Shown here: positions 4,936-11,922 of the stretch, piece by piece
Numbering within the stretch: the stretch's first letter is position 1
How the letters are laid out: the number at the start of each line of letters is the position of its first letter
Assembly (NCBI GenBank): GCA_023265355.1
Contig: JAHFTZ010000015.1
Coordinates: forward strand, 1,763 to 13,684
Reading direction: 5' to 3'
DNA from: Terriglobus sp.
GTDB taxonomy: Bacteria > Acidobacteriota > Terriglobia > Terriglobales > Acidobacteriaceae
Length of the DNA stretch: 11,922 nucleotides
The notes under the pieces: generated by a model
The model's database searches: none
Seen by the model: the letters and a program-made list of their open reading frames with translations, nothing else
What the model was told of the DNA's origin: nothing
Program-made: the position numbers and the translations under genes

Positions 4936-6585
4936 CTACGGCAAGGTTCCGCCGAGGAACGTGTTGGATTTATCCCGCGCTCTCGCGTTGCGAACCACGA
5001 AGACAACGTCGTCGCCTGATTTGAGGCCATTGACAATGGAGGTTAGCGCAGCCTGGTCGGTCACAACGTGGCGGTTGATCTCCACGATGATGTCCCCCTT
5101 ATCCAGACCACGAGGTGAGAGATCGTCCGCGAAAGAGCCGGGACGAACTGCAGTGACCAACACGCCTCCGCTGATCTCCTGCGCCTTGGCCAGAGCAGGA
5201 GGAACGGCGCTGACCGTAATGCCGATCTTGCCCTGGGTCGCGTCGTCCTTCTGGGGCGAGTTGTCGTCCCCATCTCCATTGCCCGCAACCTCTGCGACCG
5301 TCTTGGAGCGATCGCCGATCGTAACGGTAGTGGTGTTCTGTTTCCCGTTGCGGAGGTAGGTGATCTTGGCGGTCGAACCGGGGTGACGCGGTGCGATGTC
5401 AGCCACGAGATCGTCGCCGTCCTTGATCTGCCGATCGTCGATGGCGACGATCACATCCTGGGGTTGCAGACCTGCCTTGGCAGCGGGACCGTTGGCCGTC
5501 ACTCGGTTGATCAGAACACCGCCCTTGGCAAAGCCGTACATACGGCTTACGGCAGAGGAGACACCGGGCTGGAACTCAATCCCGATCGATCCGCGAACCA
5601 CCTTGTGCTCGGGAGCGATGAGCATGTTGTAGACGTTGATGACCGTATTGGACGGCATGGCGAAGCCAAGACCGACCGAGCCCGAAGACTGTGTATAGAT
5701 TGCGGTGTTGACGCCCACCACAGCGCCCGTCATGTCCACCAGGGGACCGCCCGAGTTGCCGGGATTGATGGAAGCATCCGTCTGGATAAAGCGCTGGAAC
5801 TGGCTCTGCGGACCATCTTCGATGGTGCGGTTCTTGGCAGAGACGATACCCGCCGTCACGGTCTGGGAAAGGTTGAAGGGGCTGCCGATGGCGAGAACCC
5901 AATCTCCTACCTGTGCAGAGTCGGAGTTGCCCAGCTTGACCGTGGGCAGTGCCTGCGCCGTGTCGATCTTGATGACGGCAATGTCCGTGTCTTTATCGGT
6001 ACCGATCACGCGCGCCAGACGTCCGAGGCCGTTATCGGAGTCCGAGGAGAGCTTGACGTAGATCTTGTCGGCTTTGTCAACGACGTGGTTGTTCGTAATG
6101 ATGTAGCCGCGCGGATCCACGATAAAGCCGGAGCCGAGAGCGCGACGTTCGCCACCACTGGGGCCTCCATCTTCGTCGTCTCCATCTCCACCGCCGGGCT
6201 GTCCGCCGAAGAAGCGGTTAAAGAAGTCCTGCATATCGCCCTGCTGAGGGTCGTCGTTATCCGGGCTCTGTCCCCGGCGCTGTGTGCGGCGGCGCGGTGC
6301 GGTGGACTGCTTGGGCAGTGACTCGGTGTTGATGTTCACAACTGCCGGACCCACCTGCTTCGCGATGGTCGAAAACGCATTGGTCGTCGAAGTCATGGGA
6401 GGAATGCGAAGTGGCGCGGCATCGGCGCTGTTGATCTGCTGCTCTTTGCCGTGAACCGTGGTGGTGAGCGCAGACCCGGCAAGAATGCCGACGGAGAGAA
6501 CGCCGAGAAGTAAGAAAGTGGCCGATAGGCGGTGATTCCTAATGCGGTCAAGAAAGCCGTTTTGTGTGGGCTGAGTCTGTTCCAT
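4936..6585 (-). CDS. degP: HtrA/DegP-type (Do-like) serine endoprotease, membrane-anchored
   Basis: A 549-residue envelope protease and chaperone of the HtrA family, which degrades misfolded periplasmic proteins. The order is a cytoplasmic tail (1-20), one membrane span (about 22-44, no clear cleavage site), a polar linker with Arg-rich and Asp/Gly-rich stretches (about 91-146), a trypsin-like domain (about 148-325), and two PDZ domains (about 335-425 and 453-540). The triad is intact: His167 in TNNHVV, Asp201 in KDTDIAVIKI and Ser278 in GNSGGPL. The second PDZ follows an acidic spacer (GNGDGDDNS). The overall layout is DegP-like, but anchoring is more like DegS, so the symbol is a family label. 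The start ATG at 6585 has GAGGGA 11 bases upstream. It is followed by hairpins, then two envelope genes on the same strand. Confidence 0.95.
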   Translation of the reverse strand: MEQTQPTQNGFLDRIRNHRLSATFLLLGVLSVGILAGSALTTTVHGKEQQINSADAAPLRIPPMTSTTNAFSTIAKQVGPAVVNINTESLPKQSTAPRRRTQRRGQSPDNDDPQQGDMQDFFNRFFGGQPGGGDGDDEDGGPSGGERRALGSGFIVDPRGYIITNNHVVDKADKIYVKLSSDSDNGLGRLARVIGTDKDTDIAVIKIDTAQALPTVKLGNSDSAQVGDWVLAIGSPFNLSQTVTAGIVSAKNRTIEDGPQSQFQRFIQTDASINPGNSGGPLVDMTGAVVGVNTAIYTQSSGSVGLGFAMPSNTVINVYNMLIAPEHKVVRGSIGIEFQPGVSSAVSRMYGFAKGGVLINRVTANGPAAKAGLQPQDVIVAIDDRQIKDGDDLVADIAPRHPGSTAKITYLRNGKQNTTTVTIGDRSKTVAEVAGNGDGDDNSPQKDDATQGKIGITVSAVPPALAKAQEISGGVLVTAVRPGSFADDLSPRGLDKGDIIVEINRHVVTDQAALTSIVNGLKSGDDVVFVVRNARARDKSNTFLGGTLP

Positions 6586-6629
6586 ATGTTGCAGTATCCC
6601 TCGTATGGGTTCGGTCGCTCAAGTTTCCG

Positions 6630-6635
6630 AGTATA
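6630..6635 (-). promoter_or_regulatory. Candidate -10 element for the HtrA-type gene
   Basis: On the minus strand TATACT matches the sigma-70 -10 consensus at five of six positions and lies 44 bp before the ATG. The -35 position carries a poor match, so activation or another sigma factor would be needed if this is real. Confidence 0.3.
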
Positions 6636-6652
6636 GGTCTACCCCGGTATAA

Positions 6653-6703
6653 GATGCGCCAGCGCATCCTCTTGAGGGGTTAGACGCACAGAAAGCCCTC
6701 AAG
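6653..6703 (-). terminator. Two hairpins between the EamA transporter and the HtrA-type gene
   Basis: Going down the minus strand from the transporter stop (6715), CTTGAGGG and CCCTCAAG (6696-6703 with 6671-6678) form an 8-bp stem with a 17-base loop. Then GATGCGC and GCGCATC (6662-6668 with 6653-6659) form a 7-bp stem with a 2-base loop, followed by TTATA. Together they could end transcription of the truA-peptidase-transporter operon before the protease gene. Confidence 0.45.
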
Positions 6704-6714
6704 GTATGTGTAAG

Positions 6715-7650
6715 TTACGCCTCGGACTGGTTGGCTTCCGCCTCTAGGGCGACGGGAAACGTCAGAAGCTCGGTCACAAGAATTCCCGCAAAAATAAGCA
6801 CCGCACCTTGCGCGGAGCGTAGGCTGAAGGCCTCACGGCGCAGCAGAAGCGACATCATCCAGGCGAATGCGGGCTCCAGGGAGAGCAGAAGCGCTGTATG
6901 CGTCGGTTTCAGGTGCATCTGAGCCCATGTCTGAACGCTGAAGGCCGCCGCCGTGGCGAAAACGGCGCAGATTCCAAGGGCAAAGACGAGACGCGGCGTC
7001 ACGTGAAGGTAGCTTTTCTCGAATATAGGTGTGGCAAGGGTCATCATCAGGGCGCAAAACCCGATTTGCAGAGTAGCAAGCTGTCCTGTGGGGACCTCCC
7101 GCGCCATGCGTCCCAGGGTGAGCAGGTGCAGGGCGAAGCCAAGGGCGCAGGCCAGCGACAGCAGATCGCCTACGTTGATTGCTTCCCCCAGTTCCCGCAA
7201 AGGGGTCCCGGCAGGCAGGGTCAGCCGAAGAATGCCAAGAAAGGCCAGAACAGCCCCCACGAGAGCGGGCCAACGCGGACCGCTGGATCCGGCTGGGCGA
7301 AGTTTTGGAATAGCGCTCAATAGCGGCACGAAGACGACGACAAGGCCTGTGAGGAACGCAGACTTGGATGGCGTCGTTCGGGCAAGACCGGCGGTCTGGA
7401 ACTCATAGCCCGCGGCAAGAAAAAACCCTGCAGTCGCCCCCGCGATCAGCGAAGGCCGCGTTAAACTGCGCCAGATGCGCCAGTGAATGCAAGCGAGCAC
7501 AAGAAACGCGAGAACCATCCGGATCTGGTTGAAGAGGAGAGGACTCGCGTCCACGAGGGCATCCTTCACCAGCACAAAGGTTGCGCCCCAAAGGGCCACG
7601 ACCGCCAGAAGCAGGATGTGCGCTGTGACGGAGTCTCGTTTGGTCGTCAT
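6715..7650 (-). CDS. DMT-superfamily (EamA) transporter
   Basis: A 311-residue inner-membrane protein with about ten hydrophobic spans arranged as two EamA repeats, the usual length for the family. The first repeat opens with LLLAVVALWGATFVLVKDAL (14-33) and contains the typical helix TPSKSAFLTGLVVVFVPLL. The second repeat starts near residue 158 (VGDLLSLACALGFALHLLTL) and ends with LSLEPAFAWMMSLLLRREAF, then QGAVLIFAGILVTE. These proteins export or exchange small metabolites, often amino acids or nucleoside-type compounds; the substrate cannot be deduced. It begins 10 bp after the M20 peptidase stop on the same strand, so it is probably the last gene of a truA-peptidase-transporter operon. 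An export role for products of the peptidase is only a possibility. Confidence 0.93.
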   Translation of the reverse strand: MTTKRDSVTAHILLLAVVALWGATFVLVKDALVDASPLLFNQIRMVLAFLVLACIHWRIWRSLTRPSLIAGATAGFFLAAGYEFQTAGLARTTPSKSAFLTGLVVVFVPLLSAIPKLRPAGSSGPRWPALVGAVLAFLGILRLTLPAGTPLRELGEAINVGDLLSLACALGFALHLLTLGRMAREVPTGQLATLQIGFCALMMTLATPIFEKSYLHVTPRLVFALGICAVFATAAAFSVQTWAQMHLKPTHTALLLSLEPAFAWMMSLLLRREAFSLRSAQGAVLIFAGILVTELLTFPVALEAEANQSEA

Positions 7651-7660
7651 ACCGTAACTT

Positions 7661-8881
7661 TCATCTCAACTCGCAGCGATCGACGAGTGTGAGCAGAATT
7701 CTGCGCAGCGCCATCTCCCTGCCGCGCGGGTCGTACCATTCGCGCACGGTGTGGATGCCGCCGCCGCGCCCTCCAGCACCGATGGCCACGGCCTGAACGC
7801 CGAGAGAGAGGGGAAGATTCGCGTCCGTCGATCCGACGCGCTCGCTGGTTCGAATCCCGAGATGGCGGTCGACGGCCTGGATCGTCTGGAAGAGAGGCGA
7901 ATCTTCGGGCAAGGTGGAGGCGGGACGATCTCCGATAGAGCGGATGTGAAAGCGCAGACCCTCCTCCGCCTGACGGTCCTTGCCAAGGGCGAGGTTCGTG
8001 GCCAGCACTGCATCTTCCACCGCGCGAAATAGGCGGACTTCGCTGGCGAGAAGTTCTCCCTCATCCACTGAGCGCAGATCGAAGAGCGCGGTCGCCACCT
8101 CCGGTATGGCCGTGACCGAAGTGCCTCCCTGGATCGTGCCGACATTGATTGTGGTGCGGGGATCTTCCAGAAGCGTGTGCGATGTGAGTTCCGCGATCGC
8201 GCGCGCCAGGGTGACGATAGGGTTGCCGCGTCCGGCGTCGGTCCAGGAGTGTCCTCCGGGGCCGACGATGGTGACTTGAAAGCGCTTGCTTCCAAGGGCT
8301 CGCGTCACGACCGTCTCTGTCCCGCTGCCCTCCAGTGCTATGGCGGTAGCGATGCGAGGGCCCACTTCTCCATGAAACAGATGGCGCATGCCCCGAAGGT
8401 TTCCTTCGGCCTCCTCGCCCACATTGGCGGCGAAGAGGATGTTGGTCGAGAGGGGTAAGCCCGAGTGCAGAATGGAGCCGATTAATGCGAGAAGACCGGC
8501 AACGCCTGCACCGTTATCGCAGATACCCGGTGCGTGCAGTAGGTCGCCGTCTTCCTGGACGTCGATAGCCGTATCTTGCGGAAACACCGTGTCCAGATGA
8601 GCGGAGAGGAGGAGCAGGGTTTCTCCCGGAACGGGAGGGCGAAGATATCCAATCGCATTGCCAGCGCCGTCGATTCCGGTTGCGGAGAGTCCCAGCGTCT
8701 GCATCTGGTCGAGCATCCACGCGGCGCGCTTCGCTTCTCCGAAAGGTGGAGCGGGTATGCGTGTCACGTCCATCTGCCACTGGCGAAACCGCTTCTCCTG
8801 AAGATGAAGCCAGTGAAAGGCGCGGTGAACCGCAGGAAGCGCGGCGATGCGAACGATCCGTTGATGAGCGGAGGCGTTCAT
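7661..8881 (-). CDS. M20-family zinc metallopeptidase (peptidase T-like)
   Basis: A 406-residue cytoplasmic amidohydrolase/peptidase of the M20 family, close in length to peptidase T. Metal and catalytic residues are in place: His95 and Asp97 in SAHLDTVF, bridging Asp122 in CDNGAGVAG, Glu156-Glu157 in NVGEEAEGN, Glu184 in ALEGSG, and His377 in GIHTVREWYD. The inserted dimerisation domain spans about 190-305 and carries GPGGHSWTD with the conserved His211. Members cleave short peptides or N-acyl amino acids; substrate is not predictable. I start it at the ATG at 8881, which overlaps the truA stop as ATGA. The frame is open far upstream within truA, but those residues are not M20-like. The ATGA overlap suggests translational coupling to truA. 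Confidence 0.93.
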   Translation of the reverse strand: MNASAHQRIVRIAALPAVHRAFHWLHLQEKRFRQWQMDVTRIPAPPFGEAKRAAWMLDQMQTLGLSATGIDGAGNAIGYLRPPVPGETLLLLSAHLDTVFPQDTAIDVQEDGDLLHAPGICDNGAGVAGLLALIGSILHSGLPLSTNILFAANVGEEAEGNLRGMRHLFHGEVGPRIATAIALEGSGTETVVTRALGSKRFQVTIVGPGGHSWTDAGRGNPIVTLARAIAELTSHTLLEDPRTTINVGTIQGGTSVTAIPEVATALFDLRSVDEGELLASEVRLFRAVEDAVLATNLALGKDRQAEEGLRFHIRSIGDRPASTLPEDSPLFQTIQAVDRHLGIRTSERVGSTDANLPLSLGVQAVAIGAGGRGGGIHTVREWYDPRGREMALRRILLTLVDRCELR

Positions 8882-9753
8882 ACGCGCGTATCCAGGTAGT
8901 AGAGGTCTTCCGATCCGTATTCGACTTCGATCAGACTGAGGCCCTGAGGCGGCGCTGTTGGTCCGGCGGTGCCACGATTTTTTGCATTCAGAATCTTTTG
9001 CATCTCCGAAGGAAGGATGCGGCCCGTACCTACATCGACGCAGGTGCCGACGATGTTTCGCACCATATGGTGCAGAAAGCCGGAGCCCCTCACCTGATAG
9101 ACGAGTTCCTCGCCGGCGAGAGCCCACGCTGAGGAATGGATGGTGCGGACGTTGTCTGGTGCGTTTGCCTCCGCCTGTAAACGGGTCTTGCGCTCGGGAT
9201 CGTTGGCGGCAAACGACGTGAAGTCGTGGGTGCCTACAAGCGTTTCCGCAGATTGCATCATCGCCGCTACGTCGAGCGGCGCGGGATACTGCCATACCCA
9301 GCGCGCTCTCTCCGGGGAGCAGACCATCTCTTCCACACCCTTGGTTGGTCGGCACAAAAAAAGAGTGTAGCGGTACGTCTTACTCAGGACGCCGCGGCGC
9401 GCATGGAACTCCGGCGCAACAACTTCCGCCTCCATAACGCGAATACTGGTCGGCAGAATGCGATTCAGGGCGCGTTTGAGATTGTCCGCCGGGATGGGGA
9501 CAACCAGCTTGAGCGAAACGATCTGGCCCTGGGCATGCACCCCGGCATCGGTTCGGCCAGATCCCTGCGGCAGCACCTCTTCCGAGGTAACGGAGCGAAT
9601 GGCGCTGGCCAGCGCCCCTTGAATCGTAGGAAGGCCGGGTTGGACCTGCCAGCCAGCGAAATCTGTGCCGTCATAGGCCAGCTTCAGTCTCCATGTGCGG
9701 AGAGTCGTCTGCGGATCGGAGATGGGAGTTGCGTCGGGCATGAAGTGAGGCAT
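8878..9753 (-). CDS. truA: tRNA pseudouridine(38-40) synthase TruA
   Basis: A 291-residue TruA, which converts uridines 38, 39 and 40 in the anticodon arm of tRNAs to pseudouridine. Signatures are KLAYDGTDFAGWQVQP (24-39), the catalytic motif GSGRTDAGVHA (64-74) with nucleophile Asp69, SKTYRY (124-129), GTHDFTSF (174-181), GSGFLHHMVRNIVG (223-236) and TAPPQGLSL (266-274). It is slightly longer than the E. coli enzyme because of a polar N-terminus of about 20 residues. The start at 9753 has no clear ribosome-binding site, and Met5 (9741) is an equal alternative. The stop overlaps the start of the M20 peptidase by 4 bp. The gene diverges from the TolC-type gene across about 250 bp. Confidence 0.96.
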   Translation of the reverse strand: MPHFMPDATPISDPQTTLRTWRLKLAYDGTDFAGWQVQPGLPTIQGALASAIRSVTSEEVLPQGSGRTDAGVHAQGQIVSLKLVVPIPADNLKRALNRILPTSIRVMEAEVVAPEFHARRGVLSKTYRYTLFLCRPTKGVEEMVCSPERARWVWQYPAPLDVAAMMQSAETLVGTHDFTSFAANDPERKTRLQAEANAPDNVRTIHSSAWALAGEELVYQVRGSGFLHHMVRNIVGTCVDVGTGRILPSEMQKILNAKNRGTAGPTAPPQGLSLIEVEYGSEDLYYLDTRV

Positions 9754-9840
9754 CGTGCAAAAACGAACCCATCGAGGGCCGTCACTTGGACGGTACCACG
9801 CGCGTTCGCTTTTCTCCCCTGAAGCGAAGAGAGGCGTTGC

Positions 9841-9846
9841 TATACT
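9841..9846 (+). promoter_or_regulatory. Candidate distal -10 element for the TolC-type gene
   Basis: TATACT matches the sigma-70 -10 consensus at five of six positions. CTGAAG, a three-of-six -35 match, lies 16 bases upstream. It would give a leader of about 150 bases before the GTG at 10004. Confidence 0.3.
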
Positions 9847-9940
9847 TCAGAGGTTCCGTTCCTTTTGATTCCGTAGCGTTCAAATTTCTGAAGCGTTGGG
9901 CCCTTGTGCGGCCAAATGCGGAAAGAGATTCAAGTGGTAT

Positions 9941-9968
9941 GGAACGAAGCGCAGGTGACCCCCGTATA
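9941..9968 (+). promoter_or_regulatory. Candidate ECF-type promoter for the TolC-type gene
   Basis: GGAAC at 9941-9945 and CGTATA at 9963-9968 are separated by 17 bases, the general pattern of extracytoplasmic-function sigma promoters (GGAAC, then a CGT-type -10). Transcription would start near 9975, shortly before the GGAGAG ribosome-binding site at 9991. The -10 half overlaps a perfect palindrome. Confidence 0.35.
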
Positions 9969-9973
9969 CGGGG
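9960..9973. promoter_or_regulatory. Perfect palindrome CCCCGTATACGGGG, possible operator
   Basis: A 14-bp perfect palindrome sits 30 bp before the TolC-type start codon and overlaps the candidate -10. Two-fold symmetry in this place fits a binding site for a dimeric regulator, or a hairpin at the start of the message. No regulator gene is nearby to pair with it. Confidence 0.4.
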
Positions 9974-10003
9974 TGCAGGCAGTTATTGTTGGAGAGCAAA
10001 CAC

Positions 10004-11922
10004 GTGAGATCGAAGAATTTGCAGGCCGCAGCAGGGATCGCCCTGATGCTAATGGGTTCTCTGAATGGAACGGCATTAGGGCAGCAGACGCCTGCGCCCT
10101 CGCCAACGACACCCGCCGCTCCCCAGGCCGTGCAGAACGATACCACTGGCCAGGCTGGGCTTCCTCAGGCCCCGCAGCCGATCTTTACCGAACCGCTTTA
10201 TCTGCGGGACACGCCGCGCGACTACTCCAAGCCCAAGAAAGCCTTCCCTAAAGTTTGGGCTCCTTACACGTCGATGGACTATCCGCGTCCGCGTCTGAGC
10301 AATACACCACGCCTGGGCGATCTGTTGAGTGGCGGAAAGATCTATCTTTCGCTCTCTGACGCCATTACCCTGGCGCTCGAAAACAACTATGACATCGCGA
10401 TTGCGCGTGTGAATCTGGATATCGCCGATACCGATCTCCTGCGCGCCAAGGCGGGTGGGTCCCTGCGTGGTGTTTCCACAGGACTCGTGACAAATACCCT
10501 CGGCGGCACCACGACAACGGTGACGGGCGGCGGCGGTCCTGGCGGTACGACCACATCGACGGGTGGATCGGGAACTGGTGCATCGGGTCTCGTGCTCTCC
10601 ACCAATGGACTGGGACCTGTTCCACAGCTTCTGGATCCCGTGCTTACGGGGACAGTGCAGGCGGAACGAGCCAGTACGCTTCAAACCAATACGTTTATCA
10701 CTGGAACCAACGTCCTCAACCAGGACACGAATACCTACAACTTCGGCTACAACCAGGGCTTCATCACGGGAACCAACTTCGCCCTGACCTTCAATAACTC
10801 CCACCTAACCAGCAACAGTGCGCGAAACTCGTTCAATCCGCTTCTGCAGTCGTCTTTTCAGGCACGCGTACAGCAGCACCTCCTGCAGGGTTTTGGATGG
10901 GGTGTGAACGGCCGCTTCATCGTACAGGCCAAGAACACCCGCCGTATTACAGACTCATCCTTCCGCCAGCAGGTGATTTATACGGTCACGCAGGTAGAGA
11001 GCATCTACTGGGCGCTCGTTTCGGCCTACGAAGACGATCAGGCAAAGACACGCGCTCTGGAACAGAGCACACAGCTCGCGAAAGATAACCGCAAACAGCT
11101 GGAGATCGGAACGCTGGCACCACTGGACATCGTAAACTCGGATAACGCGGTGGCCACGGATCAGCAGGCGAGCATCACGTCCAAGTCCAATCTGGAATAC
11201 CAGCAGTTGCTGCTGAAGCAGGCGATCGCGCGGAATCTAAGCGATCCCCAACTCTCGGTGGCCCCTGTGATTCCAACCGATCGTGTCGACCTTGGACGTC
11301 TGCCCGAGGAGGACAGGACGGTCGAAGATCTGGTCGCCTTGGCGTACAAAAACAATCCTCAGATTGAGCAGGCTGTTTTGAACATGAAGAATAATGACAT
11401 CACGCGGAAGGCCCTGAAGAATGGTCTACTTCCGACGGTCGATGTCTACGGCTTCTACGGCGCTTCGGCGCTCGGTGGAACCGTAGTGCAGGCAAATAAT
11501 CCCGGCGCAAGTTCAACGAACTACGGCAATGTGTTCTCCAACCTTTTCAACAACAGCTCTCCCGACAAGGGCGCTGGCTTCACGGTGAACATCCCGATTC
11601 GCAACCGCATCGCGCAGGCCGATCAGGCCCGCTCGCAGATGGAATATCAGCAGTCGGAGATGCGTCTTCAACAGCTGTACACGCAGACACGCATGCAGGT
11701 CATCAACGACCAGTACGCTCTGACGAACGATCGTGCGGCGGTCCAATCGGCGCAGAGCTCGCGCGATTTCCAGCTCCAGTCTCTGGATGCGGAAGAGAAG
11801 AAATACAAACTAGGTGCGTCAACTACGGCAAACGTCCTGCAACAGCAGCGCAACCTGGCAACAGCAGAGAACAGCCTGATCTCGGCAACTGCAGCGTATG
11901 CGCGGGATCGTGCGAATCTTCT
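10004..11922 (+). CDS. TolC-family outer-membrane efflux protein (incomplete at the window end)
   Basis: An open frame of 639 residues running off the right edge. It encodes a TolC-type outer-membrane channel that works with an inner-membrane pump and a periplasmic adaptor. A signal peptide (about 1-26, IALMLMGSLNGTALG) is followed by a Pro/Gln/Thr-rich stretch (27-60). The first family repeat contains LSLSDAITLALENNYDIAIA (115-134) and the coiled hairpin TQVESIYWALVSAYEDDQAK (329-348) with LEIGTLAPLDIV (366-377). The second has VEDLVALAYKNNPQIEQAVL (440-459), GLLPTVDVYGFYG and a second hairpin (QADQARSQMEYQQSEMR, then YKLGASTTANVLQQQRNL). A Gly/Thr-rich insert occupies about 165-197. Typical TolC proteins have about 450-500 residues, so this is long. 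The start is a GTG with GGAGAG eight bases upstream. No pump or adaptor gene is in view; these may lie to the right. Confidence 0.92.
   Translation, partial: MRSKNLQAAAGIALMLMGSLNGTALGQQTPAPSPTTPAAPQAVQNDTTGQAGLPQAPQPIFTEPLYLRDTPRDYSKPKKAFPKVWAPYTSMDYPRPRLSNTPRLGDLLSGGKIYLSLSDAITLALENNYDIAIARVNLDIADTDLLRAKAGGSLRGVSTGLVTNTLGGTTTTVTGGGGPGGTTTSTGGSGTGASGLVLSTNGLGPVPQLLDPVLTGTVQAERASTLQTNTFITGTNVLNQDTNTYNFGYNQGFITGTNFALTFNNSHLTSNSARNSFNPLLQSSFQARVQQHLLQGFGWGVNGRFIVQAKNTRRITDSSFRQQVIYTVTQVESIYWALVSAYEDDQAKTRALEQSTQLAKDNRKQLEIGTLAPLDIVNSDNAVATDQQASITSKSNLEYQQLLLKQAIARNLSDPQLSVAPVIPTDRVDLGRLPEEDRTVEDLVALAYKNNPQIEQAVLNMKNNDITRKALKNGLLPTVDVYGFYGASALGGTVVQANNPGASSTNYGNVFSNLFNNSSPDKGAGFTVNIPIRNRIAQADQARSQMEYQQSEMRLQQLYTQTRMQVINDQYALTNDRAAVQSAQSSRDFQLQSLDAEEKKYKLGASTTANVLQQQRNLATAENSLISATAAYARDRANL

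Noticed and set aside
5383-6321. 312-residue plus-strand open frame
   Set aside because: It lies fully antisense to the HtrA-type gene, whose triad and PDZ domains are clear; the antisense product has no recognisable domain.
8882-9355. Upstream extension of the M20 peptidase frame
   Set aside because: It overlaps truA in another frame and the added residues are not M20-like; the ATG at 8881 gives the normal family length.
10076-10804. 242-residue minus-strand open frame
   Set aside because: Antisense to the start of the TolC-type gene, which has a good ribosome-binding site, signal peptide and family motifs.
1-11922. Mobile element, CRISPR array, defence or biosynthetic cluster
   Set aside because: No direct-repeat array, transposase, integrase, phage or toxin-type gene was seen; the genes are ordinary housekeeping and envelope functions.

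Overview
The window looks like chromosomal core-genome DNA from an Acidobacteriota bacterium, probably an Acidobacteriaceae-type soil organism. This is inferred from moderately GC-rich DNA, a MqnD-type futalosine menaquinone gene of the HSPDSDD variety, and a long TolC protein with a proline/glutamine-rich leader. I see no transposase, integrase, phage gene, CRISPR array or defence cassette. I do not find a clear new biological system; the unusual parts are a decayed gene duplicate, a phosphoacceptor-less receiver-like protein, and possible envelope-related regulatory DNA.

Left part (1-1250): two related minus-strand genes for a small receiver-like protein. One (604-969) is intact. The other (53-476) is broken by two separate single-base losses and seems to have lost its original stop codon. 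A minus-strand tRNA-Lys(CUU) with encoded CCA follows at 1164-1239.

Middle part (1399-3746): a likely minus-strand operon running from a small single-pass membrane protein (2940-3260) through the biotin transporter subunit bioY (2334-2906) to a mqnD-like menaquinone gene (1399-2298). Divergent from it is an FtsB/DivIC-type cell-division gene (3375-3746), which converges on the next minus-strand block.

Envelope block (3760-6585, minus): a membrane-anchored HtrA/DegP-type protease with the full His-Asp-Ser triad and two PDZ domains, then a hairpin-rich gap, then a secreted peptidoglycan-binding-domain protein and, 4 bp later, an exported protein of unknown function.

Right part (6715-9753, minus): truA, an M20 metallopeptidase whose start codon overlaps the truA stop as ATGA, and a DMT/EamA transporter 10 bp further on, most likely one operon. 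Divergent from truA, a TolC-type outer-membrane efflux gene begins at 10004 and is still open at the window end, with a good Shine-Dalgarno site and a perfect 14-bp palindrome just upstream. No stretch longer than 300 bases lacks a gene.
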